From Bacillota bacterium (GTDB lineage: Bacteria; Bacillota; Clostridia; Acetivibrionales; Acetivibrionaceae), in assembly GCA_023398495.1 (NCBI GenBank), contig JAEWSG010000240.1:25316-89315 (forward strand): DNA of 64,000 nt. The letters are read 5' to 3'. The notes under the pieces were generated by a model, which ran no database searches, was not told the origin of the DNA, and worked only from the letters and a program-made list of their open reading frames with translations. Below are positions 34,049 through 42,389 of this stretch, piece after piece. Made by a program: the position numbers and the translations under genes. The stretch's first letter is position 1, and the number at the start of each line of letters is the position of its first letter.

Positions 34049-34672
34049 GTAACTAACAACTCCTTTTCAACTTAAAAGCAATAAATAATAGCATAAAAGT
34101 ATAGTTTTTTAAATCAATCAAAAAATGAGCCTATTACTAATTTATAATAAATTCCTTAACGTATTCTTATAAACAGCAAAATAGCCATAAACCAGAATAT
34201 TAAAAGCAAGAGAAGATCCAATTACTTTTAACCCAGTAATTCTACTATAACCAATCCATTCTTAAATTGCAAGCTTCTGATAGCTCTGACATTACAGTAA
34301 ATCTGACATTCCTTTTTAAATAAAAGTTAAAAACCACAGATTTGACTATTGATTTTTAGTCTATAGTATTTATCGAAAATATAAATGCTAATATTAATAA
34401 AAATACTCATAAGAAGTGCATTTCCAAAATACATCATAATTGGAACAAATAATATAAAACATACATAATTTATTTAGAATATACAAAATATACTAGCTAT
34501 GATTTTCATCATAGCTAGTACTGATTAACAAAAAATAAATTCTAGAATTTATTTTTGTTAATCAGCAAAAAACATAGGATGTCAATTTTTCGTAATTCAT
34601 TTCTAGAAATGAATTACGTTCAAAAGCACTAGGTTCTGGTTCTAAAAAGTCGGGTTGAATAATATTAATTTA
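34049..34672. other. 624-bp AT-rich gap upstream of the efflux operon
   Basis: No convincing gene. It holds a hairpin of perfect 12-bp arms (34491-34502 / 34509-34520) and the 118-bp palindromic element at 34515-34632. The rest (34049-34490) is AT-rich and presumably contains the efflux-operon promoter, which I could not place confidently. Confidence 0.6.
34515..34632 (+). repeat. 118-bp double-palindrome element, copy A
   Basis: Bounded by CTAGTACT (34515-34522) and AGCACTAG (34625-34632), imperfect terminal inverted repeats. It contains a long palindrome at 34521-34565 centred on TTCTAGAA and a perfect 28-bp palindrome at 34591-34618 also centred on TCTAGA. A same-length inverted copy lies at 47227-47344. 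There is no open reading frame. It resembles a MITE-like or palindrome-associated mobile element by form only. Confidence 0.85.
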
Positions 34673-35185
34673 TCACTTTTTGATATGCTTCTTATGGAAA
34701 AATTCAGGAAAACCGTTACCATCCCAGTTTTGTATTTCCTTAGTGAAGTCTGCAATTTTCTCATCGGCCTTTTCCTGTGTTAACTTCCCTTCCTTTACTC
34801 TCAAAGCCATTCTTGATTTATATTTTGAAATCAATTTCTCCCTTTTCTGCTCAACTGTAAGTTTGTTGAATTCCTCTATGCCTTTGATTTTTTCATCAAT
34901 TTTCTTCGTAATCTTATCTGCTTCTTCTTTAGAAATCTTACCTTCCTTCTGAAGCTCCAATATGTTTTTTTTCTTATTTTCCAATACTCTAACCGGATTC
35001 TTAAGCATTTCATCTTTCATGCGCTTATGTCGGCAGTTAAAATCATTTTCCCTTGAAACGTCAGTATTTTTTTGCTCAATAGCAGCAGGACTTGATGGTT
35101 TTGTTTTAACCGGTTCTGCAAACGCCACAGCAGTAAAAATGTTTGCTGTAACAGCAAAAGCTAATAACATTTTAGATTTTTTCAT
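34673..35185 (-). CDS. Secreted helical protein, DUF2680/YckD-like
   Basis: 170 aa from ATG 35185 (GAGAGGTG upstream). A signal peptide (about 1-23, ending AVAFA) is followed by a Lys/Glu-rich helical mature part. Two similar helical segments, ELQKEGKISKEEADKI and RVKEGKLTQEKADEKI, suggest an internal repeat of the kind seen in DUF2680 proteins. The family function is unknown; periplasm-like or cell-wall location is inferred. It is a single gene divergent from sigK. Confidence 0.75.
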   Translation of the reverse strand: MKKSKMLLAFAVTANIFTAVAFAEPVKTKPSSPAAIEQKNTDVSRENDFNCRHKRMKDEMLKNPVRVLENKKKNILELQKEGKISKEEADKITKKIDEKIKGIEEFNKLTVEQKREKLISKYKSRMALRVKEGKLTQEKADEKIADFTKEIQNWDGNGFPEFFHKKHIKK

Positions 35186-35218
35186 TTTTGCACCTCTCAT
35201 AATATGGAATTATGAAAT

Positions 35219-35305
35219 TTACTTGCACAAATTTTTTATAGTGGCTATTGACCAGTTATTTTTTGGTAATTACCTTATCTATGAAAAATAAGAAAGTGCA
35301 AGTAA
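35219..35305 (+). repeat. Core-in-stem element, copy 2
   Basis: TTACTTGCAC (35219-35228) and GTGCAAGTAA (35296-35305) are perfect 10-bp inverted repeats enclosing a core (35238-35279) nearly identical to 27935-27974 in the opposite orientation. The closing stem has no similarity to that of copy 1. It lies in the 335-bp gap between the divergent DUF2680-like gene and sigK, which otherwise shows only a small AT-rich hairpin (35395-35417). Confidence 0.75.
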
Positions 35306-35520
35306 TATTCACTTCCTTAATATAACCACCTTCCGAGATTTTATAGTGTAATTGTTGTGGTAGTTTTATGAGTTCCAATCAATAAAAACAAATTAAAGTA
35401 AATTTCAACTTTACTTTGAATTTTTGTATTCTTTCAAGAAAATTTATTAATGTACTTGCACCTTGTAAAAACAGAACTCATATAATTAAAAGGTAGCCTA
35501 TTTATCGGAGGTGCCCTGCC

Positions 35521-36231
35521 TTGTTTACAATAGCGTGCACATTACTTATTGAAGCCATTAGAAGTATATTCTTTCTTTTTGGATATGTATCCAATGTTAA
35601 TTCTTTTCCACAGCCCTTAAGCCCTGACGAGGAGCAGTACTATATCAAACGCCTTAAAGAAGGTGATGAAGAAGCAAGGAATATTTTGATTGAGAGAAAT
35701 TTAAGGTTAGTAGCTCATATAGTAAAAAAATATAATGCTACTGTAGGTGATAGCGATGACCTTATATCCATCGGAACAATAGGTCTTATAAAAGCAATCG
35801 CTACATTTAATCATGAAAAAGGAACCAGACTGGCAACATATGCTGCCCGATGCATTGATAATGAAATTTTGATGCAGATCAGATCAAGTAAAAAGATTCA
35901 GAGTGAAGTATCCCTTCAGGACCCTATTGGCGTTGACCGGGAAGGAAATGAAATAGCACTTATTGACGTAATTGGAAATGAAGCTGAATCAGTTGTGGAA
36001 GAAGTAGAACTAAAAATGCAGGTTAAGCGTCTGTACAATAAAATGAAAGTAGTACTGAAAAACAGAGAAAAAATTGTTCTCGAACTGAGGTACGGACTCT
36101 TAAACGGCACTAGCAAAACACAAAGAGAAATAGCAAAAATGCTAGGCATTTCAAGGTCGTATGTATCAAGAATTGAAAAGAAAGCTATAAAAAAACTGGG
36201 AAAAGAATTAAAAACAGAGGGCTGTCAATGA
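35521..36231 (+). CDS. sigK: Sporulation sigma factor SigK, intact with pro-sequence
   Basis: 236-residue sigma-70 family factor for late mother-cell gene expression. The start is TTG at 35521, 7 nt after GGAGGTG. Residues 1 to about 20 form a hydrophobic pro-sequence (FTIACTLLIEAIRSIFFLFG) before FPQPLSPDEE, so activation by intramembrane proteolysis is expected. Region 2 (NLRLVAHIVKKY, DLISIGTIGLIKAI) and region 4 helix-turn-helix (TQREIAKMLGISRSYVSRIEKKA) are complete. There is no skin-type insertion in this gene, unlike B. subtilis 168 and C. difficile. Confidence 0.95.
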   Translation: MFTIACTLLIEAIRSIFFLFGYVSNVNSFPQPLSPDEEQYYIKRLKEGDEEARNILIERNLRLVAHIVKKYNATVGDSDDLISIGTIGLIKAIATFNHEKGTRLATYAARCIDNEILMQIRSSKKIQSEVSLQDPIGVDREGNEIALIDVIGNEAESVVEEVELKMQVKRLYNKMKVVLKNREKIVLELRYGLLNGTSKTQREIAKMLGISRSYVSRIEKKAIKKLGKELKTEGCQ

Positions 36232-36244
36232 CAGCCCTTTTTTT
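36219..36244 (+). terminator. Intrinsic terminator overlapping the end of sigK
   Basis: GGGCTGTCA (36219-36227) and TGACAGCCC (36229-36237) with TTTTTTT (36238-36244). The TGA stop of sigK is the first part of the 3' arm. Confidence 0.9.
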
Positions 36245-36276
36245 CAGGAACAAACAAGCCCTATAGTTTATTGGTT

Positions 36277-37359
36277 TTATGTTGCTTTATATTCCTTTAT
36301 AAAATCCTTAAGAGACTTCTTTCTTAATACACCGCTTAATATATTCTTTAATAACAAAACCGTTATTGGTCCGATTATCATTCCAATAAAGCTGAATATT
36401 CTTAATCCCACATACATGGAAAGCAAAGTAACTAAAGGATGCAAGCCTATTTGCTGGCCTAAGACTTTAGGCTCTATTATCTGTCTTACTACCAATACTA
36501 CTCCATAAAGTATTATCAGCGAGATGCCCATTCGTATATCACCTGTAATAAAATTATATATTGACCACGGAATCAGCACCCCCCCTGTCCCAAGTATAGG
36601 CAGGGCATCTATTATACTTATCAGCAATCCCAACAGAATCTTTTGTCTGATGCCGATAATACTAAAACCTACACTTAACTCAACAAAAGTTATACTCATC
36701 AAGATTAGTTGTGCTCTTATATATCCAAAAAGTGCTGCAAACATGTCATCTTTAATACTTACAACCTTTTCTACCCATGATTCAGGGATAGTAGCCTTAA
36801 TATAATCATAAATTTCTTCCCTGTCTGCCGCCATAAAATATGTTGAGAGTATAGTAACAATAAGAAAAATTATTGCCTGGGGGATTGATATAGCTGTATT
36901 AAATACTCCTTTTGCAAAGGAGGTTCCATACCCAGCTATGGTATCTGTCAAATTTTTTATCATTCCTGTCGCATTTTTAGTTAGCTCTTCAGGCAGTCTG
37001 AAATAAATATCTGAAGCCCTATTTATGAAATCTCTAACATTGTTATAAATCTCTTGAGAATATTGAGGCATAACCTCATATAAACTACGTGCTTCCTGAT
37101 ACAGCCTTGATATTAAAAAAGCCAACAGACCTCCAATAATAACAAGAACAAGCAGCAGTGAAATTATTGCTGAAACCTTTCTATTAAGTTTTGCCTTTTT
37201 TATTAGCAGTTTGATTAGTGGCTCTACCATCGATGACAACGCTAATGCAATTATAAAAGGTGCAATATACAGTATTGAATTAAAAAAAATGAGAACGCCT
37301 AATACTGTACCTCCAACTATGAGCAACAACTTCAAAAATAGTTTTAATCCTTTATTCAT
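36277..37359 (-). CDS. ytvI: AI-2E-family permease, YtvI-like sporulation membrane protein
   Basis: 360 aa with about 8 membrane segments: two at the N-terminus (about 8-28, 30-48), one near 62-85, and a group from about 150 to 340. PxILGTGG-like motif (ALPILGTGGVLIPWSIYNF) and EPKVLGQQIGLHPLVTLLSMYVGLR are AI-2E/PerM signatures. Within Firmicutes the closest description is the YtvI group linked to sporulation, which agrees with sigK next door (convergent). The transport substrate is unknown. It has a long upstream gap with a promoter and hairpins at 37520-37621. Confidence 0.82.
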   Translation of the reverse strand: MNKGLKLFLKLLLIVGGTVLGVLIFFNSILYIAPFIIALALSSMVEPLIKLLIKKAKLNRKVSAIISLLLVLVIIGGLLAFLISRLYQEARSLYEVMPQYSQEIYNNVRDFINRASDIYFRLPEELTKNATGMIKNLTDTIAGYGTSFAKGVFNTAISIPQAIIFLIVTILSTYFMAADREEIYDYIKATIPESWVEKVVSIKDDMFAALFGYIRAQLILMSITFVELSVGFSIIGIRQKILLGLLISIIDALPILGTGGVLIPWSIYNFITGDIRMGISLIILYGVVLVVRQIIEPKVLGQQIGLHPLVTLLSMYVGLRIFSFIGMIIGPITVLLLKNILSGVLRKKSLKDFIKEYKAT

Positions 37360-37499
37360 ATATGTTTACTCCAAAATATATTATTTTTCCATAAAATTAA
37401 ATGGTATAGACAACATAAGTAGAAAACTCAACCCTCAAATACAGATACTTATATGATAATATTTTATATCTGATAGAGCAAGTATTAATTATTTTTTAC

Positions 37500-37590
37500 T
37501 ATTGGAAAAATGGTCATAAATAAGGAGAAAGACCCGTATCTACTGGTCTACGAGTCCCCTTAATTTAATTAGTAGTTTGTCGAACTACTT
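37500..37590 (-). ncRNA. Candidate structured leader or small RNA upstream of ytvI
   Basis: Directly after the promoter at 37593-37621, the minus strand forms AGTAGTT/AACTACT (about 37570-37588) and then a larger stem AAGGGGA/TCTCCTT with inner AGACC/GGTCT (about 37522-37561), followed by TTATTTATGACCATTTTT. No riboswitch class I know fits. The 396-bp gap 37360-37755 has no gene. Confidence 0.35.
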
Positions 37591-37592
37591 AT

Positions 37593-37621
37593 AAAATATA
37601 GTTTTTTCAACCATTTGTCAA
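37593..37621 (-). promoter_or_regulatory. Candidate sigma-A promoter upstream of ytvI
   Basis: On the minus strand TTGACA (37621-37616), 17 nt, TATTTT (37598-37593). It is about 235 nt before ytvI. Confidence 0.5.
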
Positions 37622-37706
37622 TACTTCTGTACGTTCTACTTTCCAAACGATGTAATCTTATGTTAAACATGTTATAACACTTCTGCAAAACATGCATTAT
37701 CACAAT

Positions 37707-37740
37707 ATGAAAACAGGAAGTTATTTTTCGTTATCCCTAA
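37707..37740 (-). repeat. Short dispersed core repeat, copy 1
   Basis: On the minus strand TTAGGGATAAC, GAAAAATAACTTCCTGTT matches 46947-46976 on the plus strand with few differences. It lies just after the mutS2 stop. Confidence 0.65.
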
Positions 37741-37755
37741 GCAATATACTTTAAA

Positions 37756-40137
37756 TTATTTAAGCTCAACAATTGTAACCCCTGACTCTCCCTCTCCATA
37801 CTTACCAAGACGGTATGAATTGACTCTTTTGTTTGTCTTTAAATACTGATGAATGCCGCTTCTTAATACCCCTGTACCCTTACCGTGAATTATTGATATC
37901 TCAGAAAGCCCGGATATAACTGCATCATCAAGATATTTATCAACATTTTCCAATGCATCATCAAGGTTAAGTCCACGCAGGTCTATTTCGGTGCTGATGC
38001 TCCTTGCCTTAGACCTCCCGATCTCTCCTACCCCAGTTCTTTTTATCTGTGCTTTCTGTTCATCAATTATTTTTAAATTGGTAATATGCACATTTATTTT
38101 CATAATTCCAGCCTGAACTATAGCTTCACCATTTTTGTCCGGTGGTGAAATAACAGTTCCCTTCTGGTTTAAGTCCATAATAAGAACGCTGTCTCCCGGT
38201 TTCAAGTTTTTGGGCGGTTTTACAAGTGTATTCTTCTTTATAATCGGCTTACTTAACGCTTCTTCAATATTGTCTATCTTATTTTTCAGCTTTAGCCTCA
38301 TATCTTCAGCTTCTCTCTGAATTTGTACACTTTCTCTTTCCTTTTGTATTTTTCTCATTTCAGAAAGAATATTCTCAGCTTCATGCTTTGCATCGAGCAA
38401 AACCCTTCTTGCCTCTTCCCTTGCCTCTTTTATAATACTTTCTTTCTTATCTTCAAACCTTTTTCTTTGCTCATCAATCTCTTTTTTGATTTTTTCAGCC
38501 TCATACTTTAAATTCTGTGCCTGTCTTCTTTCACTTTCAGATTGATTAAGATTCTTTTCAATAGATAAAAGCATATCTTCAAATTTGATTTCCTCACTTG
38601 TAAGATAACTCTTTGCACGCTCTACAACCGTGTCAACAAGCCCTAATCTGTACGATATGGCAAAAGCATTACTTCTGCCTGGCACACCAATTAAGAGCTT
38701 GTATGTGGGCTTTAAGGTCTCAACATCAAATTCACAACATGCGTTTTCAACATGAGATGTAGTAACAGCATAAACCTTAAGCTGACTATAGTGGGTTGTC
38801 GCAACAATAGTGCATCCTTTTTCCCTCAGATGCTCTAAGATAGCCATTGCAAGAGCAGCCCCTTCCGTCGGATCTGTACCGGCACCCAACTCGTCAAAGA
38901 GAACAAGAGAACGGTCATTAACGTTTTCCAGTATGCTTACTATATTTTTCATATGGGAAGAAAATGTGCTAAGACTCTGTTCAATACTTTGTTCATCCCC
39001 TATATCAGCAAATACCTTTGTAAAAACACTTATTTCCGTGCCCTCATTTGCAGGAACATGAAGCCCTGCTTGAGTCATAAGGGTAAATAATCCCACTGTT
39101 TTTAGTGTTACAGTTTTACCACCTGTATTAGGACCAGTAACAACAAGGGCATCAAATTCATCACCTATCCAAAAATCTATGGGTACAACTATTTTAGCAT
39201 CAAGAAGAGGGTGTCTTCCCTTCTTGATAATGGATTTACCCTCTTTGTTCAATTTAGGGCACACACAATTAAAATCCAGACTAAGCTTTGCTTTCGCAAA
39301 AACAAAATCCAGTTTTGACAATAAAGAAATATTGGAATTAAGAGCTACTGATATTTCCGACACGTCACTCGAGAGTTCAAGTAAAATCCTTTCAATCTCT
39401 GTCTGCTCCTTTATTTTTAGTTCTCTGATACTGTTATTTGCATCAACTACAGCCATAGGTTCTATAAAAAGTGTTGCACCACTTGCAGAGGAATCATGTA
39501 TAAGTCCGGGTATTTCACTTCTGTATTCCTGTTTTACTGGTATTACGTAGCGGTCTCCTCTAAGTGTAACAATTGACTCCTGCATATATTTCTGATATTT
39601 CGAAGACCTGACAAGATCATTAAGCTTATCCTTTATTGAGTTTTGTGCGTGACGTATCTGCTTCCTTATATTCCCCAGTGCAGGACTGGCATTATCAGAT
39701 ATTTCCTCCTCACTCACTATACACATATTGATTTTGTCCTCAACTCTTTTGTTTGCTTCGAGGCTGTTAATCAATCCCCCAATGACATTGTCTTCATCGG
39801 TTTTTATATTATCACCGCTAGCATAATTCTTTAGATTCCTAACTGCACGCAATACTCCAGAAACGCGAATCAGTTCACCGGGATTTAGCATCGAACCAAT
39901 ATCTGCCCTTCTGACGCTGTCCCTGATATCATTTATGCCACCTAATGGTGGACTGCCTCTCCTGGAAATAAAGTTTACTCCATCACTGGTTTCCTTGAGA
40001 TCCAATTTAATTTTTTCAAAGTCACTACTGGGCAACAGTTGTTGTGCCAATTCAGCACCAAGGCTTGAAGATGTAAGAGACACCAGTCTGTCAACTATTT
40101 TACCAAACTCCAAAATCCGTATAGTCTTTTCATTCAT
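37756..40137 (-). CDS. mutS2: Endonuclease MutS2 with C-terminal Smr domain
   Basis: 793 aa. MutS-type core and ABC ATPase: Walker A TGPNTGGKTVTLKT near residue 335, signature LSTFSSHMKNI, Walker B VLFDELGAGTDPTEG. A coiled-coil region rich in Lys/Glu/Gln spans about 515-630, and the Smr nuclease domain at about 715-793 begins DLRGLNLDDAL and has SIIHGKGTGVLR. MutS2 binds branched DNA and, in Firmicutes, collided ribosomes as a splitting factor. Length is typical, and mismatch-recognition domain I is absent as expected. Confidence 0.96.
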   Translation of the reverse strand: MNEKTIRILEFGKIVDRLVSLTSSSLGAELAQQLLPSSDFEKIKLDLKETSDGVNFISRRGSPPLGGINDIRDSVRRADIGSMLNPGELIRVSGVLRAVRNLKNYASGDNIKTDEDNVIGGLINSLEANKRVEDKINMCIVSEEEISDNASPALGNIRKQIRHAQNSIKDKLNDLVRSSKYQKYMQESIVTLRGDRYVIPVKQEYRSEIPGLIHDSSASGATLFIEPMAVVDANNSIRELKIKEQTEIERILLELSSDVSEISVALNSNISLLSKLDFVFAKAKLSLDFNCVCPKLNKEGKSIIKKGRHPLLDAKIVVPIDFWIGDEFDALVVTGPNTGGKTVTLKTVGLFTLMTQAGLHVPANEGTEISVFTKVFADIGDEQSIEQSLSTFSSHMKNIVSILENVNDRSLVLFDELGAGTDPTEGAALAMAILEHLREKGCTIVATTHYSQLKVYAVTTSHVENACCEFDVETLKPTYKLLIGVPGRSNAFAISYRLGLVDTVVERAKSYLTSEEIKFEDMLLSIEKNLNQSESERRQAQNLKYEAEKIKKEIDEQRKRFEDKKESIIKEAREEARRVLLDAKHEAENILSEMRKIQKERESVQIQREAEDMRLKLKNKIDNIEEALSKPIIKKNTLVKPPKNLKPGDSVLIMDLNQKGTVISPPDKNGEAIVQAGIMKINVHITNLKIIDEQKAQIKRTGVGEIGRSKARSISTEIDLRGLNLDDALENVDKYLDDAVISGLSEISIIHGKGTGVLRSGIHQYLKTNKRVNSYRLGKYGEGESGVTIVELK

Positions 40138-40230
40138 ATATAATAACTACCTCTCCTAATTTCTATAAGACATTTTTTAAAATTTATTTTTGCAGCTTTA
40201 GCAAAGAAACTTACTGCTTAAATTGCAGCT

Positions 40231-40260
40231 TTGCTTACTATTTGACTTATATATTATACC
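40231..40260 (+). promoter_or_regulatory. Weak promoter candidate for the 70-aa protein gene
   Basis: TTGCTT (40231-40236), 18 nt, TATACC (40255-40260). The match is moderate. The intergenic region also serves divergent mutS2. Confidence 0.3.
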
Positions 40261-40426
40261 AAAAAAGCAGTATAAGTAAAATATTTATCTATCTTGGGGG
40301 GTGCATTTAACAAATGTGATGAAATATGGACAAGTAAAAATGGAAAGGATTACCTTGAATACTTTTCGCATAGAAGAAAATCCTATAGTTGTAGACTTTA
40401 TATGTGTCTATAAGGAGGTTTTTAAT

Positions 40427-40639
40427 TTGACTAGTGAAAAAACGCTTGAAATTATTAAGACCTATATTGATGATATTAAGGAATATCAAAGCTACCCCGA
40501 ATGGAGTTATGAAAAGAAACAACATATCAAAAGAGCTCTAGAGGCCTACGAAACCCTATTTATAGATGCTCAGAAGGGTAGACTTGACCCGGACATTCTA
40601 CATGAAAATATAACCAGTTTTATGTATATGCTCCAATAA
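40427..40639 (+). CDS. Hypothetical 70-aa acidic helical protein with TTG start
   Basis: AAGGAGG at 40411-40418 lies about 8 nt before TTG 40427, a far better initiation site than any upstream in-frame codon (GTG 40301 or 40316, ATG 40319 or 40340), although the frame is open further upstream. The product starts TSEKTLEIIKTYID, continues EYQSYPEWSYEKKQHIKRAL and ends with ITSFMYMLQ; it looks alpha-helical with no signal or membrane segment. I do not recognise a family. It is convergent with the DUF3842 gene. Confidence 0.65.
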   Translation: MTSEKTLEIIKTYIDDIKEYQSYPEWSYEKKQHIKRALEAYETLFIDAQKGRLDPDILHENITSFMYMLQ

Positions 40640-40654
40640 TTATATATATTATCT

Positions 40655-41080
40655 TTATGAACAACCATCGGTCCCAATATAATTTTTGATTATATCAATG
40701 GCATTTTCTATACGATAAGGCAAAGCTTCATTTTTAACACCGGCCACTTCGATATTGCATCTGTTTAGCGGAATTAAAACTTTCTTTGCTGAACTGTTTG
40801 CTATAGCTTCAGACATTTTTGGTGTCAATTCCCCCATCATAGCATTTGCCACTATAATTCCAATTGCTCCAACTATTATATCAACTTTAGATGAATTAAC
40901 TACTATGGCATTCTCACCCGAAGCACCTTCGTTAGCACCAGCTTTCATCATAATCATTGTTGCAGATGCATTTGTACCTAAAGCTACAATTTTGACTTCT
41001 TCAGGCAATTCCCTTCTCAACTTTTCTACTATAGCCTTTCCAATTCCTCCACCCTGTCCATCTATAACAGCTATTCTCAT
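40655..41080 (-). CDS. DUF3842 family protein
   Basis: 141 aa from ATG 41080 (GGGG upstream). It begins MRIAVIDGQGGGIGKAIVEKL, a Rossmann-like nucleotide-binding opening, followed by NASATMIMMKAGANEGASGENA and a second hydrophobic segment around VDIIVGAIGIIVANAMMGEL, all features of DUF3842, a Clostridia-enriched family of unknown function. The ligand is presumably a nucleotide; this is inference from the glycine-rich loop only. Confidence 0.85.
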   Translation of the reverse strand: MRIAVIDGQGGGIGKAIVEKLRRELPEEVKIVALGTNASATMIMMKAGANEGASGENAIVVNSSKVDIIVGAIGIIVANAMMGELTPKMSEAIANSSAKKVLIPLNRCNIEVAGVKNEALPYRIENAIDIIKNYIGTDGCS

Positions 41081-41238
41081 TTCGTACCCCACACTTAGAA
41101 AATTCTCTTACCTCGTAACCCTTTCCTGCTGGAAAGTAGAACACAATGTTCACTTCGACACTTGCACAATAAATTATAACATATCGCAGCGGAAGCTACA
41201 ATCATAGTAGCAAGTTCCACTGCGATAAGGATTTTCGT

Positions 41239-42303
41239 TTAATGGTTCAAGGAGTACATCTTTTTAAGACTTTCTACAACAGCATTTTTAAGTGCTTCTG
41301 CCGCCTTTTCCTTATATTCTGATGTCTTTAATTTGCCAAGTTCTGTTGAATTTGACATATAGCCAACCTCGGCTATTACAGCAGGCATTTGGGAAGTTCT
41401 CAGTACTGCAAGCTCTGAGCGTGCAATAATTCCCATATCTTTTGAACCTAAAGTTTTACACATATTTCTTTGTACTATACTTGCAAATTCAAAGGATGAT
41501 AGTTTTCCCTTGCTCTTGGATGAACTTGGATAATAAAGTGACATACTTCCCGAATATTTTTTCAATCCAGCATTATTGTGGACGCTTATAAGCAAATCGG
41601 CATTCTTGTTGTTTGCAAGTCCAGATCTTGAATATAGGCTCACACTCGAATCATTATTTCTTGTCATATAGGTAACAATTCCCAAATCCTTCAACTTGCT
41701 ATTAAGTCTAACAGCAATATCAAGGTTTAAGCTTTTTTCCATTACTCCACCATATACAGCTCCTGATTGATTCCCTCCATGTCCTGCATCAACTACAACT
41801 ACTCGTCCTTTAAGGCTTGATGAGTTACTGTCTAAAGCTGGTATTTCAGGTACATCTACAAGGTAAACTGTGGAATTTGATTCATTCCAACCTATAGGAA
41901 CATTAAAAGTCTCAGCTACAAACCTTACAGGAACCATAACTGTCCCATTAACAAGTACGGCTGGGGCCTCCATCTCCTTGATTTGACCATTTACATAACA
42001 ATTAATATAACCCATATACATGGTTATTGTAGTACTACCTTTGGTTATAACCAAACGGTTTCTGAACTCATACCAGTCGATGTCTGCATCAATATTTGAA
42101 AATACAGTCCTTGCAGGCACCACAATACGGCCATTAATTACTACCGGTGTTCTTTCCAGATTTAATGTTACTCCGCTAACAGCAACCTTTGAGCTTGATG
42201 TAACTCCCCATATCCCTGAATAATATTGACCTGCTGCACTTACACGACCTATACTGATTAGAAAAGTGAAAATAATAATTGTCAGTAAAAAAGCCCTCTT
42301 CAT
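41239..42303 (-). CDS. Secreted N-acetylmuramoyl-L-alanine amidase (Amidase_3) with copper-amine-oxidase-like N-domain
   Basis: 354 aa. Signal peptide about 1-23; a copper-amine-oxidase-N-like wall-binding domain (about 40-150) with NGRIVVPARTVF and NGTVMVPVRFVAE repeats; then a zinc amidase domain (about 165-350). Zinc and catalytic residues are visible in VVDAGHGG, the E of MEKSLNL, SVHNNAG and AEVGYMSN. It cleaves the lactyl-peptide bond of peptidoglycan. It is a single gene with upstream membrane protein gene in the same direction; its role (sporulation, germination or division) is not determined. Confidence 0.93.
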   Translation of the reverse strand: MKRAFLLTIIIFTFLISIGRVSAAGQYYSGIWGVTSSSKVAVSGVTLNLERTPVVINGRIVVPARTVFSNIDADIDWYEFRNRLVITKGSTTITMYMGYINCYVNGQIKEMEAPAVLVNGTVMVPVRFVAETFNVPIGWNESNSTVYLVDVPEIPALDSNSSSLKGRVVVVDAGHGGNQSGAVYGGVMEKSLNLDIAVRLNSKLKDLGIVTYMTRNNDSSVSLYSRSGLANNKNADLLISVHNNAGLKKYSGSMSLYYPSSSKSKGKLSSFEFASIVQRNMCKTLGSKDMGIIARSELAVLRTSQMPAVIAEVGYMSNSTELGKLKTSEYKEKAAEALKNAVVESLKKMYSLNH

Positions 42304-42389
42304 GTCAACATCCCCTAACTATTTTGGTTTACATAATACTTCTACATTTCATTCGTATACCCTTTTTGTAATTTTTGTTAGGGGCTAAG

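Noticed and set aside
37500..37621. A known riboswitch ahead of ytvI
   Set aside because: I compared it mentally with preQ1, fluoride, ZTP, SAM, purine, c-di-GMP and T-box consensus features and none fit.
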